This document shows positions 41,113 through 50,868 of a DNA stretch of 64,000 nucleotides, piece by piece. This DNA comes from Bradyrhizobium sp. RD5-C2. GTDB taxonomy: Bacteria > Pseudomonadota > Alphaproteobacteria > Rhizobiales > Xanthobacteraceae. A program made the position numbers and the translations under genes. Below the pieces are notes generated by a model. The model did no database searches, had not been told where the DNA came from, and saw only the letters and a program-made list of their open reading frames with translations. Within the stretch, counting starts at the first letter, position 1, and each line of letters starts with the position of its first letter. The stretch covers positions 46,060-110,059 of the forward strand of contig NZ_BOVL01000009.1 in assembly GCF_019972155.1 (NCBI RefSeq), given 5' to 3'.

Positions 41113-42183
41113 CTAAGGCGTCAGCACCGCGCGCCCGACGAGCTGACCCTTGTGCAGACTGGTCAGCGCCTCGTTCGCCTTCGCCAGCGGCATCGGCGTG
41201 ACCGGGATCGCCGGGATCTTCTTCGTCCGCACCAGGTCGAGCAGCTCCTGTGTCTCGCGCAGATTGCCGACATAGCTGCCCTGGATGGTAACCGCCTTGA
41301 TCGGGATCAGCGGCAGCGCCCAGGTCGCGCCGCCGCCGAACAGGCCGACAATCACGAGCTTGCCGCCCTTGGTCAGGCAGTCGAAGCCGAGTTGCGAGGT
41401 CTGGGCGTTGCCGACCAGGTCGATCGCAGCGCGGATCGGCTGCCCCGCTTTCTTGATGAGCTGCTCCAGCGCGTGGGGCGCCTTGCCGTCGACGGTCGCG
41501 AGCGCACCGGCAGCTTCCGCTGCCTCGCGCTTCCTGGCGTCGATATCGACCACGATCGCGCCCTTGCCGCCCATCGCCTTCAACAGCGAGAGCGCCATCA
41601 GACCGAGACCACCGGCGCCGAAGATTACGATCGGCGTGTCGAGATCCTTCTCGACCTTCTTGAGTGCGCTGTAGGTCGTAACACCAGAGCAGGCGTAAGG
41701 CGCGGCCGTGACGGGATCGAGCCCCTTGAGGTCGAGCAGATATTTCGGATGCGGCACCGTCATGTGATCGGCATAGCCGCCGTCGCAATAGACGCCGAGC
41801 GCATTCGGCTTGATCGCGCACATGTTCTCGTCGCCGCCGAGGCAGGTCGGGCATTTGCCGCAGCCGAGCCACGGATAGGCGAGCGTGACATCGCCGACCT
41901 TCAGGCCGCCCTTGTCGGCGTCCTTCACATCCGGCCCGAAGGCGACGATTTCGCCGACCGTCTCATGGCCCATCGTGCGCGGCAGCGAGACGCCGCGGTC
42001 CTTCAGCGACAGCGGCTTGCGGCCATGGCCGAGATCATAACCGCCCTCCCAGATGTGCAGGTCGCTGTGGCAGACGCCGGCGGCCTTCACCTTGATCAGC
42101 ACCTGCGTGCCCGACGGCTGCGGCGTCGGCTGATCGACCTCTTTCAAGGGGGCATTGAAATCGACGACCTGGAAACTCTTCAT
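41113..42183 (-). CDS. Zinc-dependent alcohol dehydrogenase
   Basis: A 356-residue MDR enzyme. The catalytic-zinc ligands lie in AGVCHSDLH and MGHETVGEI, and the four-Cys structural-zinc lobe is intact (CGKCPTCLGGDENMC). The Rossmann motif is VIFGAGGLGLMALS. It oxidises alcohols with NAD. The ATG at 42183 is used because MKSFQVVDFNAPLKEV matches family starts. It is downstream of the oligopeptide-type importer on the same strand (142-nt gap), possibly co-regulated. Substrate unknown. Confidence 0.9.
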   Translation of the reverse strand: MKSFQVVDFNAPLKEVDQPTPQPSGTQVLIKVKAAGVCHSDLHIWEGGYDLGHGRKPLSLKDRGVSLPRTMGHETVGEIVAFGPDVKDADKGGLKVGDVTLAYPWLGCGKCPTCLGGDENMCAIKPNALGVYCDGGYADHMTVPHPKYLLDLKGLDPVTAAPYACSGVTTYSALKKVEKDLDTPIVIFGAGGLGLMALSLLKAMGGKGAIVVDIDARKREAAEAAGALATVDGKAPHALEQLIKKAGQPIRAAIDLVGNAQTSQLGFDCLTKGGKLVIVGLFGGGATWALPLIPIKAVTIQGSYVGNLRETQELLDLVRTKKIPAIPVTPMPLAKANEALTSLHKGQLVGRAVLTP

Positions 42184-42325
42184 CGCTGTTCTCCCGAAGC
42201 TTGTTCTTGAGGCGGACCTTGCCACGCCTGCCCGCCCGGGACAAACGCTCAAGACCCCATTTTCGAGCAAGCCGCCATGCAGCTCGCTCGACGGCCAACG
42301 CGCCACTATTCAGAGGCGTGAGTAT

Positions 42326-43294
42326 TCAGATCAACGGATGATGGCAAGCCGCGAACTGGCCGGGCGCAACCACGCGCAGTTCCGGCACCTCGCTGGCACA
42401 GCGCGCATCGGCCCGCGGGCAGCGGGTGCGGAAGCGGCAGCCCGACGGCGGCGCGATCGGCGAGGGCGGCTCGCCGACCGGCACGCTCGTGGTCGGCCGG
42501 ACATCCGGATCCGGCACCGGGATCGCTTCGATGAGCAGCGCGGTATAAGGATGCGCCGGCCGCGCAAACAACTGCTCCGACGGACCGACCTCGCAGAGCC
42601 GGCCGAGATACATCACCGCGACGCGATCCGAGACCGCCTTCACCACGGCGAGGTCGTGGGCGATGAACAGCAGGGTCAGGCCGTAGCGCGCCTTCATCTC
42701 CTCCAGCAGATTGAGGATCTGCGCTCGGATCGAGACATCGAGCGCGGACACCGGCTCGTCGCAGATCACGAATTCCGGATTGAGCACCAGCGAACGGGCG
42801 ATGCAGATGCGCTGGCATTGTCCGCCGGAGAATTCGTGCGGCAGGCGTCCGCTCACCAGCGCGGGGTCGAGCCCGACCGCCGACAGCACCTCGCTGACGC
42901 GCCGCCAGCGTTCCTCGGGATCCTTGACGCCGGCGATCACCAGCGGCTCGGCGACGATATCGCCGATCCGCCGCCGCGGATTGAGCGAGGCAATCGGGTC
43001 CTGGAAGATCAACTGCACGCGGCGGCGCATCTTGCGCAGCGCCTCGCCCTTCAGGGAGGTGAGATCGTGCCCGTCGAACAGCACCTTGCCGGAGACCGCC
43101 TGGCGCAATTGCAGCACGGCGCGGCCGAGCGTGGACTTGCCGCAGCCGGATTCGCCGACCAGCCCCAGCGTCTCGCCACGCGCGATCTCGAGGCTGACAT
43201 CGGAGACGGCATGGATGGTCTTGCCCCCCACCGAATACTCGACGACGAGGTTTTCCACTTTCATCAGTGGATTGGAGGCAGCCTGCAACATCAT
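42326..43294 (-). CDS. Oligopeptide/dipeptide ABC transporter ATPase (OppF/DppF type)
   Basis: A 322-residue ATPase with Walker A ([19 protein letters not shown]), signature (FSGGQCQRICIARSL), Walker B (FVICDEPVSALD) and the C-terminal oligo_HPY segment with its Cys-rich CRFRTRCPRADARC. The signature Gln is followed by Cys (GGQCQR). It starts within the stop of the OppD gene (ATGA). Last gene of the five-gene importer. Confidence 0.92.
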   Translation of the reverse strand: MMLQAASNPLMKVENLVVEYSVGGKTIHAVSDVSLEIARGETLGLVGESGCGKSTLGRAVLQLRQAVSGKVLFDGHDLTSLKGEALRKMRRRVQLIFQDPIASLNPRRRIGDIVAEPLVIAGVKDPEERWRRVSEVLSAVGLDPALVSGRLPHEFSGGQCQRICIARSLVLNPEFVICDEPVSALDVSIRAQILNLLEEMKARYGLTLLFIAHDLAVVKAVSDRVAVMYLGRLCEVGPSEQLFARPAHPYTALLIEAIPVPDPDVRPTTSVPVGEPPSPIAPPSGCRFRTRCPRADARCASEVPELRVVAPGQFAACHHPLI

Positions 43295-44277
43295 GCGCGG
43301 CCTCCCGCCGCGATCGGATGGAAGCAGGCATAGAGATGCTCTAACGTCTCTGCCGGACTGAGCCGCGGCTTCTCCGTACTGCAGCGCCCGGCGGAATAGC
43401 GGCAACGCGGCGAGAACGAGCAGCCTTTCAGCGGCCGGGTCGGATCCGGCGGCCGTCCCGAAATCGCCGGCAGCGGCGTATGCGGCGGCACGTCGAGCTT
43501 CGGCAGCGCGGCGAGCAGCGCCTCGGTGTAGGGCATCCGCATCTGCTTGAACAACGCAGGCGTCGGCGCACGCTCGACCACGCGCCCCGCATACATCACC
43601 GCGACCTCGTCGGTGCGGCCGGCGACCACGCCGAGATCATGCGTGATGATGATCATCGCCATATGGCGGCGCTGCTGCTCGCGTGCCAAGAGATCCAGGA
43701 TCTGCGCCTGGATCGTGACGTCGAGCGCGGTGGTCGGCTCGTCGGCGATCAGGAGTTTTGGTTCGCAGGACAACGCCACCGCGATCGCGACGCGCTGGCG
43801 CATGCCGCCGGACAGCTGATGCGGATATTGCGTCAGCCGCTGCTCGGGTGCGGGAATGCCGACCGCCGTCAGCAGCTCGATGCTGCGCTGCCTGGCCTGG
43901 GCCAGATCGAGCTCGAGATGTTCCTGGATGGTCTCGATCAGCTGGGTGCCGATGGTCAGCACCGGATTGAGCGAGGTCATGGGATCCTGGAACACGACCG
44001 CGAGCGAGCGGCCGCGCAGCTTGCGCAATTTCTCCGCCGGCAGCGTCGTGAGATCCTGCCCGTCGAACATCACGCGGCCGGACAGCTTAGCCTTCTTAGG
44101 CAGAAGCTGCAGGACGGCCCGCGACAGCATGGTCTTGCCGCAGCCGGATTCGCCGACAATGCCGAGCGTCTTGCCGGCGCCGACGGTGAGATCGACATGA
44201 TCGACCGCCCGCAGGTTGCCGCGCGGTGTCGGCAGGTCGACCACCGCGTTCTCGACCGAAAGCAGCGCACCGCTCAT
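43291..44277 (-). CDS. Oligopeptide/dipeptide ABC transporter ATPase (OppD/DppD type)
   Basis: A 328-residue ATPase with Walker A ([19 protein letters not shown]), signature ([15 protein letters not shown]) and Walker B ([12 protein letters not shown]). The C-terminal domain again has a Cys motif ([14 protein letters not shown]). It overlaps both neighbours by 4 nt, so the ATPase pair and permease are translationally coupled. Confidence 0.92.
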   Translation of the reverse strand: MSGALLSVENAVVDLPTPRGNLRAVDHVDLTVGAGKTLGIVGESGCGKTMLSRAVLQLLPKKAKLSGRVMFDGQDLTTLPAEKLRKLRGRSLAVVFQDPMTSLNPVLTIGTQLIETIQEHLELDLAQARQRSIELLTAVGIPAPEQRLTQYPHQLSGGMRQRVAIAVALSCEPKLLIADEPTTALDVTIQAQILDLLAREQQRRHMAMIIITHDLGVVAGRTDEVAVMYAGRVVERAPTPALFKQMRMPYTEALLAALPKLDVPPHTPLPAISGRPPDPTRPLKGCSFSPRCRYSAGRCSTEKPRLSPAETLEHLYACFHPIAAGGRA

Positions 44278-45143
44278 AGCGCACCCTGCCTCGGGTCGGT
44301 CAGCGCACGCATCGTGTCGCCGATCAGGTTGAATGAAAGCACGGTCAGGAACATCGCAATCGCCGGAATGAAGGCCAGCCGCGGCGCCACGTCGAGGCTT
44401 TCACGCCCCTCCCCGATCATGCTGCCCCAGCTCGAGATCGGCGGCGGCACGCCGAGGCCGAGGAAGGAGAGCGAGCCCTCGACCACGATGGTGACGGCGA
44501 CGCCGAGCAGGAAGAAGGCGATGAGCGGCAGCAGCACGTTGGGCAGCAGCTCGCGCAGCAGAATGCGCGCATGGGTGGCGCCGAGCGCCTGCGCCGCGAT
44601 GACGAATTCGCGCCGTGCCAGCGTCAGGGTCGCGGCCCGCGCCACCCGCATGAAGGCCGGAATGCCGAGCACACCGAGGATGCAGGTCAGGTTGAAGATC
44701 GACTGGCCGAGATAGGCGGTGACCGCAAGCGCCAGGATCAGCGGCGGGAACGCCAGCAGCACATCCATGCTGCCGACCACGAAGGATTCGAACCGACCGC
44801 GGAAATAGCCGGCGAGCATGCCGAGCGCACCGCCGATGGTGACGCCGATCATCGGTGCGCAAAGGCCGACGATCAGCGAGATGCGTGCGCCATAGATCAG
44901 CCGCGACAGCTCATCCCGGCCGAGGCCGTCGGTGCCGAGCCAATGCTCGGCCGAGAACGGCGCCCGCCGCTCCAGCATGTCCATGTCGGTCGGGCTCGGC
45001 AGCGGCAGCAGGTCAGCAAAGATCGCGACCGCGAACACCAGCACCATCCAGCCGATCGCGCACCAGAACAGCATGCCGAGCCGGCGGCGGCGCCGCGCCG
45101 GCGTCGCTTCGGTCTCGTCGAGGCTGAGCTCAAGCGTGGCCAT
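44274..45143 (-). CDS. Oligopeptide/dipeptide ABC transporter permease (DppC/OppC type)
   Basis: A 289-residue inner-membrane permease with a cytoplasmic N-terminal tail, five to six membrane segments and the EAA loop (AAQALGATHARILLRELLPN). The LGTDGLGRDELSRLIYGARI segment after the first membrane helix is diagnostic of the OppC subfamily. It overlaps the DppB gene by 14 nt. Confidence 0.92.
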   Translation of the reverse strand: MATLELSLDETEATPARRRRRLGMLFWCAIGWMVLVFAVAIFADLLPLPSPTDMDMLERRAPFSAEHWLGTDGLGRDELSRLIYGARISLIVGLCAPMIGVTIGGALGMLAGYFRGRFESFVVGSMDVLLAFPPLILALAVTAYLGQSIFNLTCILGVLGIPAFMRVARAATLTLARREFVIAAQALGATHARILLRELLPNVLLPLIAFFLLGVAVTIVVEGSLSFLGLGVPPPISSWGSMIGEGRESLDVAPRLAFIPAIAMFLTVLSFNLIGDTMRALTDPRQGAL

Positions 45144-46080
45144 GGCGGATCCTCGGGTCGAGCACGGCGTAAAGCAGGTCGACGATGAAGTTCATGATCA
45201 CGAAGCCCGCGGCAACCAGCAGCACCACGCCCTGCAGAATGATGAGGTCACGGGTATAGATCGCGCCGACCAGAAGGCGCCCGATCCCCGGCAATGCGAA
45301 GATCGATTCGACGATCACGGCGCCGCCGATCAGGCGGCCGATATTGATGCCGGTGATGGTGACGAGCGTCAGCGAGGACGGCTTCAGCGCGTGCACGAAC
45401 AGGATGCGGGACGGCTTCAGGCCCTTCGCCTTGGCGAGCGCGATATAATCCTCCTGCAACGCTGCGATCATGTCGGAGCGCAGCACGCGCATGATGCCCG
45501 GCCATTCCGCAAGCCCGAGCGTCAGCGCCGGCAGCACCATGAAGCGCAGGTTGGCGACCGGGTCCTCGGTGAACGGCACGTAGCCCGTCGCCGGCAACAT
45601 GCGCAGCTCGACCGCAAACAAATAGATCAGGAGGATCGCGGAAAGGAAGGTCGGCACCGACAGCATGCCGAAGGCCGAGCCGGTCATGAAGCGGTCGAAC
45701 GCCGAGCCCGCCTTGGCGGCGCATGCGATCGCGAGCGGCACGCCGATCGCAAGCCCGATCAGCTCGGCGAGGATCATCAGCTCGAACGAGACCGGGACGC
45801 GCTCGCTGACCGCCTGCCACACGGTCTGCCCGGTGCGGAACGAGCGTCCGAAATCGCCTTGCAGGATGTGCCACAGCCAGCTGAGATAGCGCAGCCAGAT
45901 CGGCTGATCGAGCCCCAAGTCGTGACGCAGGGCCGCGACATTCTCAGGCGTCGCCTGGTCGCCGAGGATCACGTAGGCCAGATCGCCGGGCAACAGCGAG
46001 GCGATCACGAAGGTGAGAACCGAAACCGCGATCAGCACCGGTACCAGGTACAGGAGCCTGCGCGCGACGAAGAACAGCAT
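45130..46080 (-). CDS. Oligopeptide/dipeptide ABC transporter permease (DppB/OppB type)
   Basis: A 316-residue permease. The start (RLLYLVPVLIAVSVLTFVIA), the conserved GLDQPIWLRYLSWLWHILQG, and the EAA-type loop (AKAKGLKPSRILFVHALKPS) mark the OppB subfamily. It starts 6 nt after the binding-protein stop. Confidence 0.92.
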   Translation of the reverse strand: MLFFVARRLLYLVPVLIAVSVLTFVIASLLPGDLAYVILGDQATPENVAALRHDLGLDQPIWLRYLSWLWHILQGDFGRSFRTGQTVWQAVSERVPVSFELMILAELIGLAIGVPLAIACAAKAGSAFDRFMTGSAFGMLSVPTFLSAILLIYLFAVELRMLPATGYVPFTEDPVANLRFMVLPALTLGLAEWPGIMRVLRSDMIAALQEDYIALAKAKGLKPSRILFVHALKPSSLTLVTITGINIGRLIGGAVIVESIFALPGIGRLLVGAIYTRDLIILQGVVLLVAAGFVIMNFIVDLLYAVLDPRIRHGHA

Positions 46081-46086
46081 GAAACG

Positions 46087-47628
46087 CTATTCCTTCCAGG
46101 CGTAGGAGACGTCGAGCACCCCGTTGAACATTTTCGGCACGCCCTTCACCTTTACGCTTGAGATCGCGTAGTAGGTGTTCTGGAAGGTCCAGAACCAGAT
46201 CGCCTCCTTGTTGATCAGGCGGCTGATCGCGCAATAGTCCTCGGTACGCTGGGCGACGTCGGCGGTGGTTCGCGCATGCTCAAGCAGCCGGTCGAGCTCC
46301 GGATTGGAGTAGTTCGCCAGCGCGACCGGGCTGCCGGTGTGGAAATTGGCGTACATCTGCGGATCGGGATCGGCGAGATCAACGATGCGCCACGGCGTCA
46401 GCTGGAACTGGCGCATGAAGGCACGCGGGGGAATGGTCGCCTGATCGACCTGCTCGATCTCCATATTGGCGCCGATCCGCTTCCAGAATTGCTGCAACAC
46501 CTGACCGCCGGTGCGGCCGCGCGGCGTTGCCGTGACCAGCATCTTGAACTCGACCGGCTTGCCGTAGTCCTTGAGCAGCGCCTTGGCCTTTTCGACATCG
46601 AAGGGCAACGCGCCGTCATCCTTGCACTTCACCCAGGACCCGTCGCCGTAGGGATTGCTGGCCGGCCGCGCCAGGCCATTGGTAATCGCTTGCGACATCT
46701 TGTTGCGGTCGAGCGCCATCACCAGCGCCTGGCGCACGCGCACGTCGTCGAACGGCGGGACCTTGGTGTTGAAGGCAGCGACTGCAGCCCCCGAGCCTTC
46801 ATAGGTATGCACGGTTAGACTGGTATCCTTGCGCGCCTTGATGATGTTGTCGGCGTCGGTCTCGTCGTCCCAGACGATGTCGGCCTCGCCCGATTGCAGC
46901 GAGGCAAAGCGCGACTGCGCGTCCGGCAGCGGCTTCAGGATGATGCGGTCGAGATAGGGCTTGCCCTTGTCCCAGTAGTCCGGGTTCTTCTCCAGCACCA
47001 TGCGGTCGCCGGCGGCCCAGGATTTCAGAATGTAGGGACCGGTGCCGACCGGGTTGCGATTGTAATCATCGCCCTTGGTCTTCCACGCGGTCGGCGACTG
47101 CATCACGTTGTTGGAGCTCTGGATCGACTGCGTCGCCGGAAAGTTCACCGCCGGGTCGCTAAAATTGTAGCGCACCGTGAGGTCATCAATGACATCCACG
47201 CTCTTGATGCTGGTGATGTAGAAGGCGCAGCGGCACTTGTTGGCCGGATCCTTCTGGCGGTCGAAATTCTCCTTCACCGCCTGCGCATTGAACGGCGTGC
47301 CGTCGTGGAATTTGACGCCGGGCCGCAGCTTGATGGTCCAGGTCTTGAAGTCCTCGGAATGGTCCCACGACAGCGCGAGCTTCGGCTTCGGCTCGCCCTT
47401 GTCGTCGAGCGTCATCAGCGTGTCGAAGATTGCGGCTGCCGCGGTGTTGGCCGACGTATCGTAAACGCCGACCTTGAGCGGGTCGAAGCCCGCGATGTCC
47501 AGCTCCTGGCCGACGGTGAGCGTACCGCCCTGCTTCTGCGCATGGGCCGGTGCAGCGAACGCCGCGGCACCTAATCCCGCCACAAGAAATATGCGCGCAA
47601 CTGCGTGCGCGCGCCCGGCCAGCTTCAT
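46087..47628 (-). CDS. Peptide/nickel-type extracellular solute-binding protein (family 5)
   Basis: A 513-residue periplasmic binding protein with a Sec signal peptide (VARIFLVAGLGAAAFAAPAHA). SBP_bac_5 features are KLRPGVKFHDGTPFNAQAVK, NPVGTGPYILKSWAAGD and MVLEKNPDYW. The ligand could be a peptide, glutathione-like compound or opine; a neighbouring CoA-transferase and dehydrogenases suggest a catabolic substrate. First gene of the importer. Confidence 0.92.
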   Translation of the reverse strand: MKLAGRAHAVARIFLVAGLGAAAFAAPAHAQKQGGTLTVGQELDIAGFDPLKVGVYDTSANTAAAAIFDTLMTLDDKGEPKPKLALSWDHSEDFKTWTIKLRPGVKFHDGTPFNAQAVKENFDRQKDPANKCRCAFYITSIKSVDVIDDLTVRYNFSDPAVNFPATQSIQSSNNVMQSPTAWKTKGDDYNRNPVGTGPYILKSWAAGDRMVLEKNPDYWDKGKPYLDRIILKPLPDAQSRFASLQSGEADIVWDDETDADNIIKARKDTSLTVHTYEGSGAAVAAFNTKVPPFDDVRVRQALVMALDRNKMSQAITNGLARPASNPYGDGSWVKCKDDGALPFDVEKAKALLKDYGKPVEFKMLVTATPRGRTGGQVLQQFWKRIGANMEIEQVDQATIPPRAFMRQFQLTPWRIVDLADPDPQMYANFHTGSPVALANYSNPELDRLLEHARTTADVAQRTEDYCAISRLINKEAIWFWTFQNTYYAISSVKVKGVPKMFNGVLDVSYAWKE

Positions 47629-47744
47629 CGATGGTCCCTCCCAGGTGGGCGACGTCCGGTGTTCCGGATCGTCGTACGTTGGGCGGCAGCTTGTCCGGAA
47701 TCGCCGCGCACGACAAGACCGTAAAACGGATGAAAAGCCGCAGG

Positions 47745-47784
47745 CAGATCACGATGCGATCATGCGGACCCGCATCGTGATCTG
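47745..47784. repeat. 14-bp perfect inverted repeat in the importer / CoA-transferase gap
   Basis: CAGATCACGATGCG and CGCATCGTGATCTG flank 12 nt. It sits in the 233-bp gap between the importer operon and the CoA-transferase. The adjacent GGCCGACCGGTTTGAGTCC and GCCCGGATCATGCTC stretches look like parts of a dispersed Bradyrhizobium repeat. Alternatively it ends the CoA-transferase transcript. Confidence 0.65.
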
Positions 47785-47861
47785 GCCGACCGGTTTGAGT
47801 CCGATCCTTCGGGCCGATATCCTCTTTGCGCCAATGCGGCCCTTCAGGCCCGGATCATGCT

Positions 47862-49073
47862 CTAGCTGCGCGCCGTCTTTGCCGGTTGCGCTGCGAAGCC
47901 TGCGATCTGATCGTCGGAGAGCCCGATCTCCTTCAGATAGGACAGTGTGTGCTCGCCGAGCGTCGACATCCGCTTGCGCGCGCCAACCGCCGCGCCGGAC
48001 ATCCGGAACGGCAGATTGAGCACCTTGAAGCTGCCGCCGCCGTCCTCGACCTCGGCCAGTGCACCGCGATGGGCGATTTGCGGATCGGCGAGCGCCTCGC
48101 GCACGGTGCGATAGGCCGACGACGGCACGCCATATTCATTGAGCGCGGCAAGACAGGCCTGCGTGCTGACCGCGCGCGACCACGCCTCCACACCCTCCAT
48201 CAGGCCCGCCCAGTTGTCCCGCCGATCGGAATATTTGGCGAAGCGCGGATCGGACACCCATTCAGGCCGGCCGATCACCTGCATCAGGTTCTGGAACGTC
48301 TTCTCGCTGGCGATCGCCACCATCACGTAGCCGTCGCTGGTTTCGATCGGGCCGAACATCGGCCGCTGGGTTTGCTTCACCTCGAATTGCGACCACTGCA
48401 ACTCGTTCAGGGTCAGGCTCAGCATCGATTCCAGCATCGACACGTCGATATGCTGGCCCTTGCCGCTGGCACCGCGCTGATAGAGCGCGGCCGAGATTGC
48501 GCCGAAAGCGTAGACCCCGGTCAGCACATCGGCGTGATAGATGCCGCAATAATCCGGCCGGGTGCGGCCCGGCTGGTAGGCGAGATGCGCCATCTCGTAG
48601 CCTGAGGCGGCATGGATCACCGGCGCATAGGCCGGCAATTCCGCCGACGGGCCGGTCTGGCCGTAGCCGGAGATCGAGCAGAAGATCAGCTTCGGATTGA
48701 TGTCGCGGATCGAGGCATAGTCGAGCTTCAGCCGCCGCATCACGCCGGGGCGGAAATTCTCCACCAGCACGTCGGCGGTCGCGATCAGCCGGCGCACGGC
48801 TTCGACGCCGGCCGGTGACTTCAGGTCGAGCACGAGGCTGTTCTTGCCGATATTGAGCTGGCCGAACGCCGTCGAGCAATGGTTGCGCACCGGCGGCCGC
48901 GTCCGCATCGTCTCGCCTTCGGCGGGCTCGATCTTGATCACCTCCGCGCCCATGTCGGCGAGCATCCGCGTGCAATGAGGTCCGGCGATCGTGGTCGAAA
49001 AATCGAGCACGCGAAGGCCGTCAAAGCTCCGTGTCAAATTCCCCTCATCGTCGGCGGCTATTGTCGTGGCCAA
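47862..49073 (-). CDS. CaiB/BaiF CoA-transferase family protein
   Basis: A 403-residue class III CoA-transferase. Conserved features are the N-terminal LDFSTTIAGPHCTRMLADMG, KNSLVLDLKSPAGVEAVRRL, LVENFRPGVMRRL and the catalytic Asp region GIYHADVLTGVYAFGAISA. It moves CoA between carboxylic acids. It lies upstream of the peptide-type importer on the same strand, separated by a repeat. The acid substrate is unknown. Confidence 0.92.
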   Translation of the reverse strand: MATTIAADDEGNLTRSFDGLRVLDFSTTIAGPHCTRMLADMGAEVIKIEPAEGETMRTRPPVRNHCSTAFGQLNIGKNSLVLDLKSPAGVEAVRRLIATADVLVENFRPGVMRRLKLDYASIRDINPKLIFCSISGYGQTGPSAELPAYAPVIHAASGYEMAHLAYQPGRTRPDYCGIYHADVLTGVYAFGAISAALYQRGASGKGQHIDVSMLESMLSLTLNELQWSQFEVKQTQRPMFGPIETSDGYVMVAIASEKTFQNLMQVIGRPEWVSDPRFAKYSDRRDNWAGLMEGVEAWSRAVSTQACLAALNEYGVPSSAYRTVREALADPQIAHRGALAEVEDGGGSFKVLNLPFRMSGAAVGARKRMSTLGEHTLSYLKEIGLSDDQIAGFAAQPAKTARS

Positions 49074-49249
49074 GGCTTCCTCCAGCTTCGTCGTTTCCGT
49101 TGTTCGGCGTCGCGCGACCCTAAAGTGAGCCGCCCTGGCAGGAAAGCGTCTCGTCCAGACCGGGACCGCGGGCCGTCTTGCATTTTACTCAAAGGCAGAT
49201 TGGACCCGATCTTGCATAGCTCTGTCACGGGCTGGAACGAGGGCGCTTG

Positions 49250-50677
49250 TTGAAGGTCTTATTCGTTACGACCGAGATGGACGATTTCGTCCGCGTGGGC
49301 GGGCTCGGCGCCGTTTCCGCTGCGCTTCCCCGGGCGCTCCGCCCCTGGAGCGACGTCAGGATCATGCTTCCCGGCTACCGGGACGTCGTCGAACAGTTCA
49401 CGCATATTGAAATCGTTGGACAATGCGAGGCGCTCGCCGAGATGCCTGCCTGCACGCTCGGACGTGCATCGACCAAGGACGGGCTGCCGGTCTACGTGCT
49501 GCTGTGTCCGCAGCTCTACGACCGGCCGGGCAATCCCTATGGCGACGAGTCCGGCCGCGACTGGCCCGACAACGACATCCGATTCGGCCGCTTTGCCTCC
49601 GCCGCTGCCGAACTTGCAGCCGGAACGTTGGACGAGAATTGGGCAGCGGATCTCGTTCACGCCAACGACTGGCAGGCCGCGCTCACACCCGCCTACCTCG
49701 CATGGCGCGAGGCGCGGATTCCATCGATCCTGACCATCCACAATCTCGCCTATCAGGGCTTGTTTCCGAAGGCCTCGCTGCGGCGGATCGGCGCACCGGA
49801 AAGCTCCTTCCACATCGACGGGCTTGAGTTCTACGACAAGCTGTCCTTCCTCAAGGGCGGCCTCGTCTACGCCTCGCATCTGACCACGGTCAGCGCGACC
49901 TATGCGAGGGAGATCACCACCGCCGAGCTCGGCTGCGGCCTGGAGGGGCTGCTGCGCGTGCGCTCCGACGCCGACCAGCTGACCGGCATCCTCAACGGCA
50001 TCGACGAGAGCTGGGACCCGCGCCACTGCGCGCAGCTCGCCCAGCCGTTCGGCGCCGGCGACTGGAAGGGCAAGCAGGCCAACGCCGACTATGTCCGCCG
50101 GCAATTCGGCCTTGCGGTCTCGCGCGGGCCGATCTTCGGCCTGGTCGCGCGGCTCGTGCATCAGAAGGGCGTCGACCTCGTGCTGTCGGCCGCCGACGAG
50201 ATCATCAGGGACGGCGGACAGATCGTCGTCACCGGCAGCGGCGAGCCCGCGATCGAGGATGCGCTGGTGGCCGCGCACCGGCGCCGCCCCGACGCGATCG
50301 GCGTCATCATCGGCTTCAACGACGCGCAGGCGCGCCGGATCTTCGCCGGCAGCGATTTCACCCTGATGCCGTCGCGCTTCGAGCCCTGCGGCCTCAGCCA
50401 GATGTATGCGCAGCGCTTCGGCTCGTTGCCGATCGGCCACCAGACCGGCGGGCTGGCGGAGACCATCGCCGACGGCGAGACCGGCTTCCTGTTCGCGCAG
50501 CCGTCGGCGGAATCCTTCCTCGGCGGCGTCAGGCGCGCGTTCGACGCCTATCGCGCCAAGGATCGCCTCAACGCCATGCGCGCCAGCGCGATGGCCAAGT
50601 CCTACAGCTGGGACCTGTCGGCCGCCTGCTACGGCGCGCTGTACCGGAGGCTCATCATGCCGCGGGCAGAAGCGTAA
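49250..50677 (+). CDS. glgA: Glycogen synthase-like glycosyltransferase (GT5)
   Basis: A 475-residue ADP-glucose-type starch/glycogen synthase. A GT5 domain (GGLGAVSAALPRAL, WAADLVHANDWQAAL, TIHNLAYQGLFP) precedes a GT-B C-terminal half (GLVARLVHQKGVDLV, PSRFEPCGLSQMYAQRFGS, GGLAETIADGETGFLF). In the substrate-binding KxGG motif the Lys is Arg (RVGGLG). The start is a TTG giving MKVLFVTTEMDDFV. It is not in a glgBCX operon; an amylo-glucosidase and a GT4 enzyme lie 5-10 kb away. It may be a secondary GlgA with changed donor preference. Confidence 0.87.
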   Translation: MKVLFVTTEMDDFVRVGGLGAVSAALPRALRPWSDVRIMLPGYRDVVEQFTHIEIVGQCEALAEMPACTLGRASTKDGLPVYVLLCPQLYDRPGNPYGDESGRDWPDNDIRFGRFASAAAELAAGTLDENWAADLVHANDWQAALTPAYLAWREARIPSILTIHNLAYQGLFPKASLRRIGAPESSFHIDGLEFYDKLSFLKGGLVYASHLTTVSATYAREITTAELGCGLEGLLRVRSDADQLTGILNGIDESWDPRHCAQLAQPFGAGDWKGKQANADYVRRQFGLAVSRGPIFGLVARLVHQKGVDLVLSAADEIIRDGGQIVVTGSGEPAIEDALVAAHRRRPDAIGVIIGFNDAQARRIFAGSDFTLMPSRFEPCGLSQMYAQRFGSLPIGHQTGGLAETIADGETGFLFAQPSAESFLGGVRRAFDAYRAKDRLNAMRASAMAKSYSWDLSAACYGALYRRLIMPRAEA

Positions 50678-50868
50678 GGCGTCCGCCTCGCAGGCTTGTG
50701 AAGTCGCCAAGCTGGCATCCCAGCCGCTTTGTGACATTCAGCCTGCGCCGCCGACCCCATTCGTGCGATCATGTCCGCGCCCAAGGCCTTCTGCCTGGAC
50801 GATCACGCAAGCATGAAATTGGCAATGACGGACTTATTGCAAAAACCCAATTGCGATGGAGGAACATC

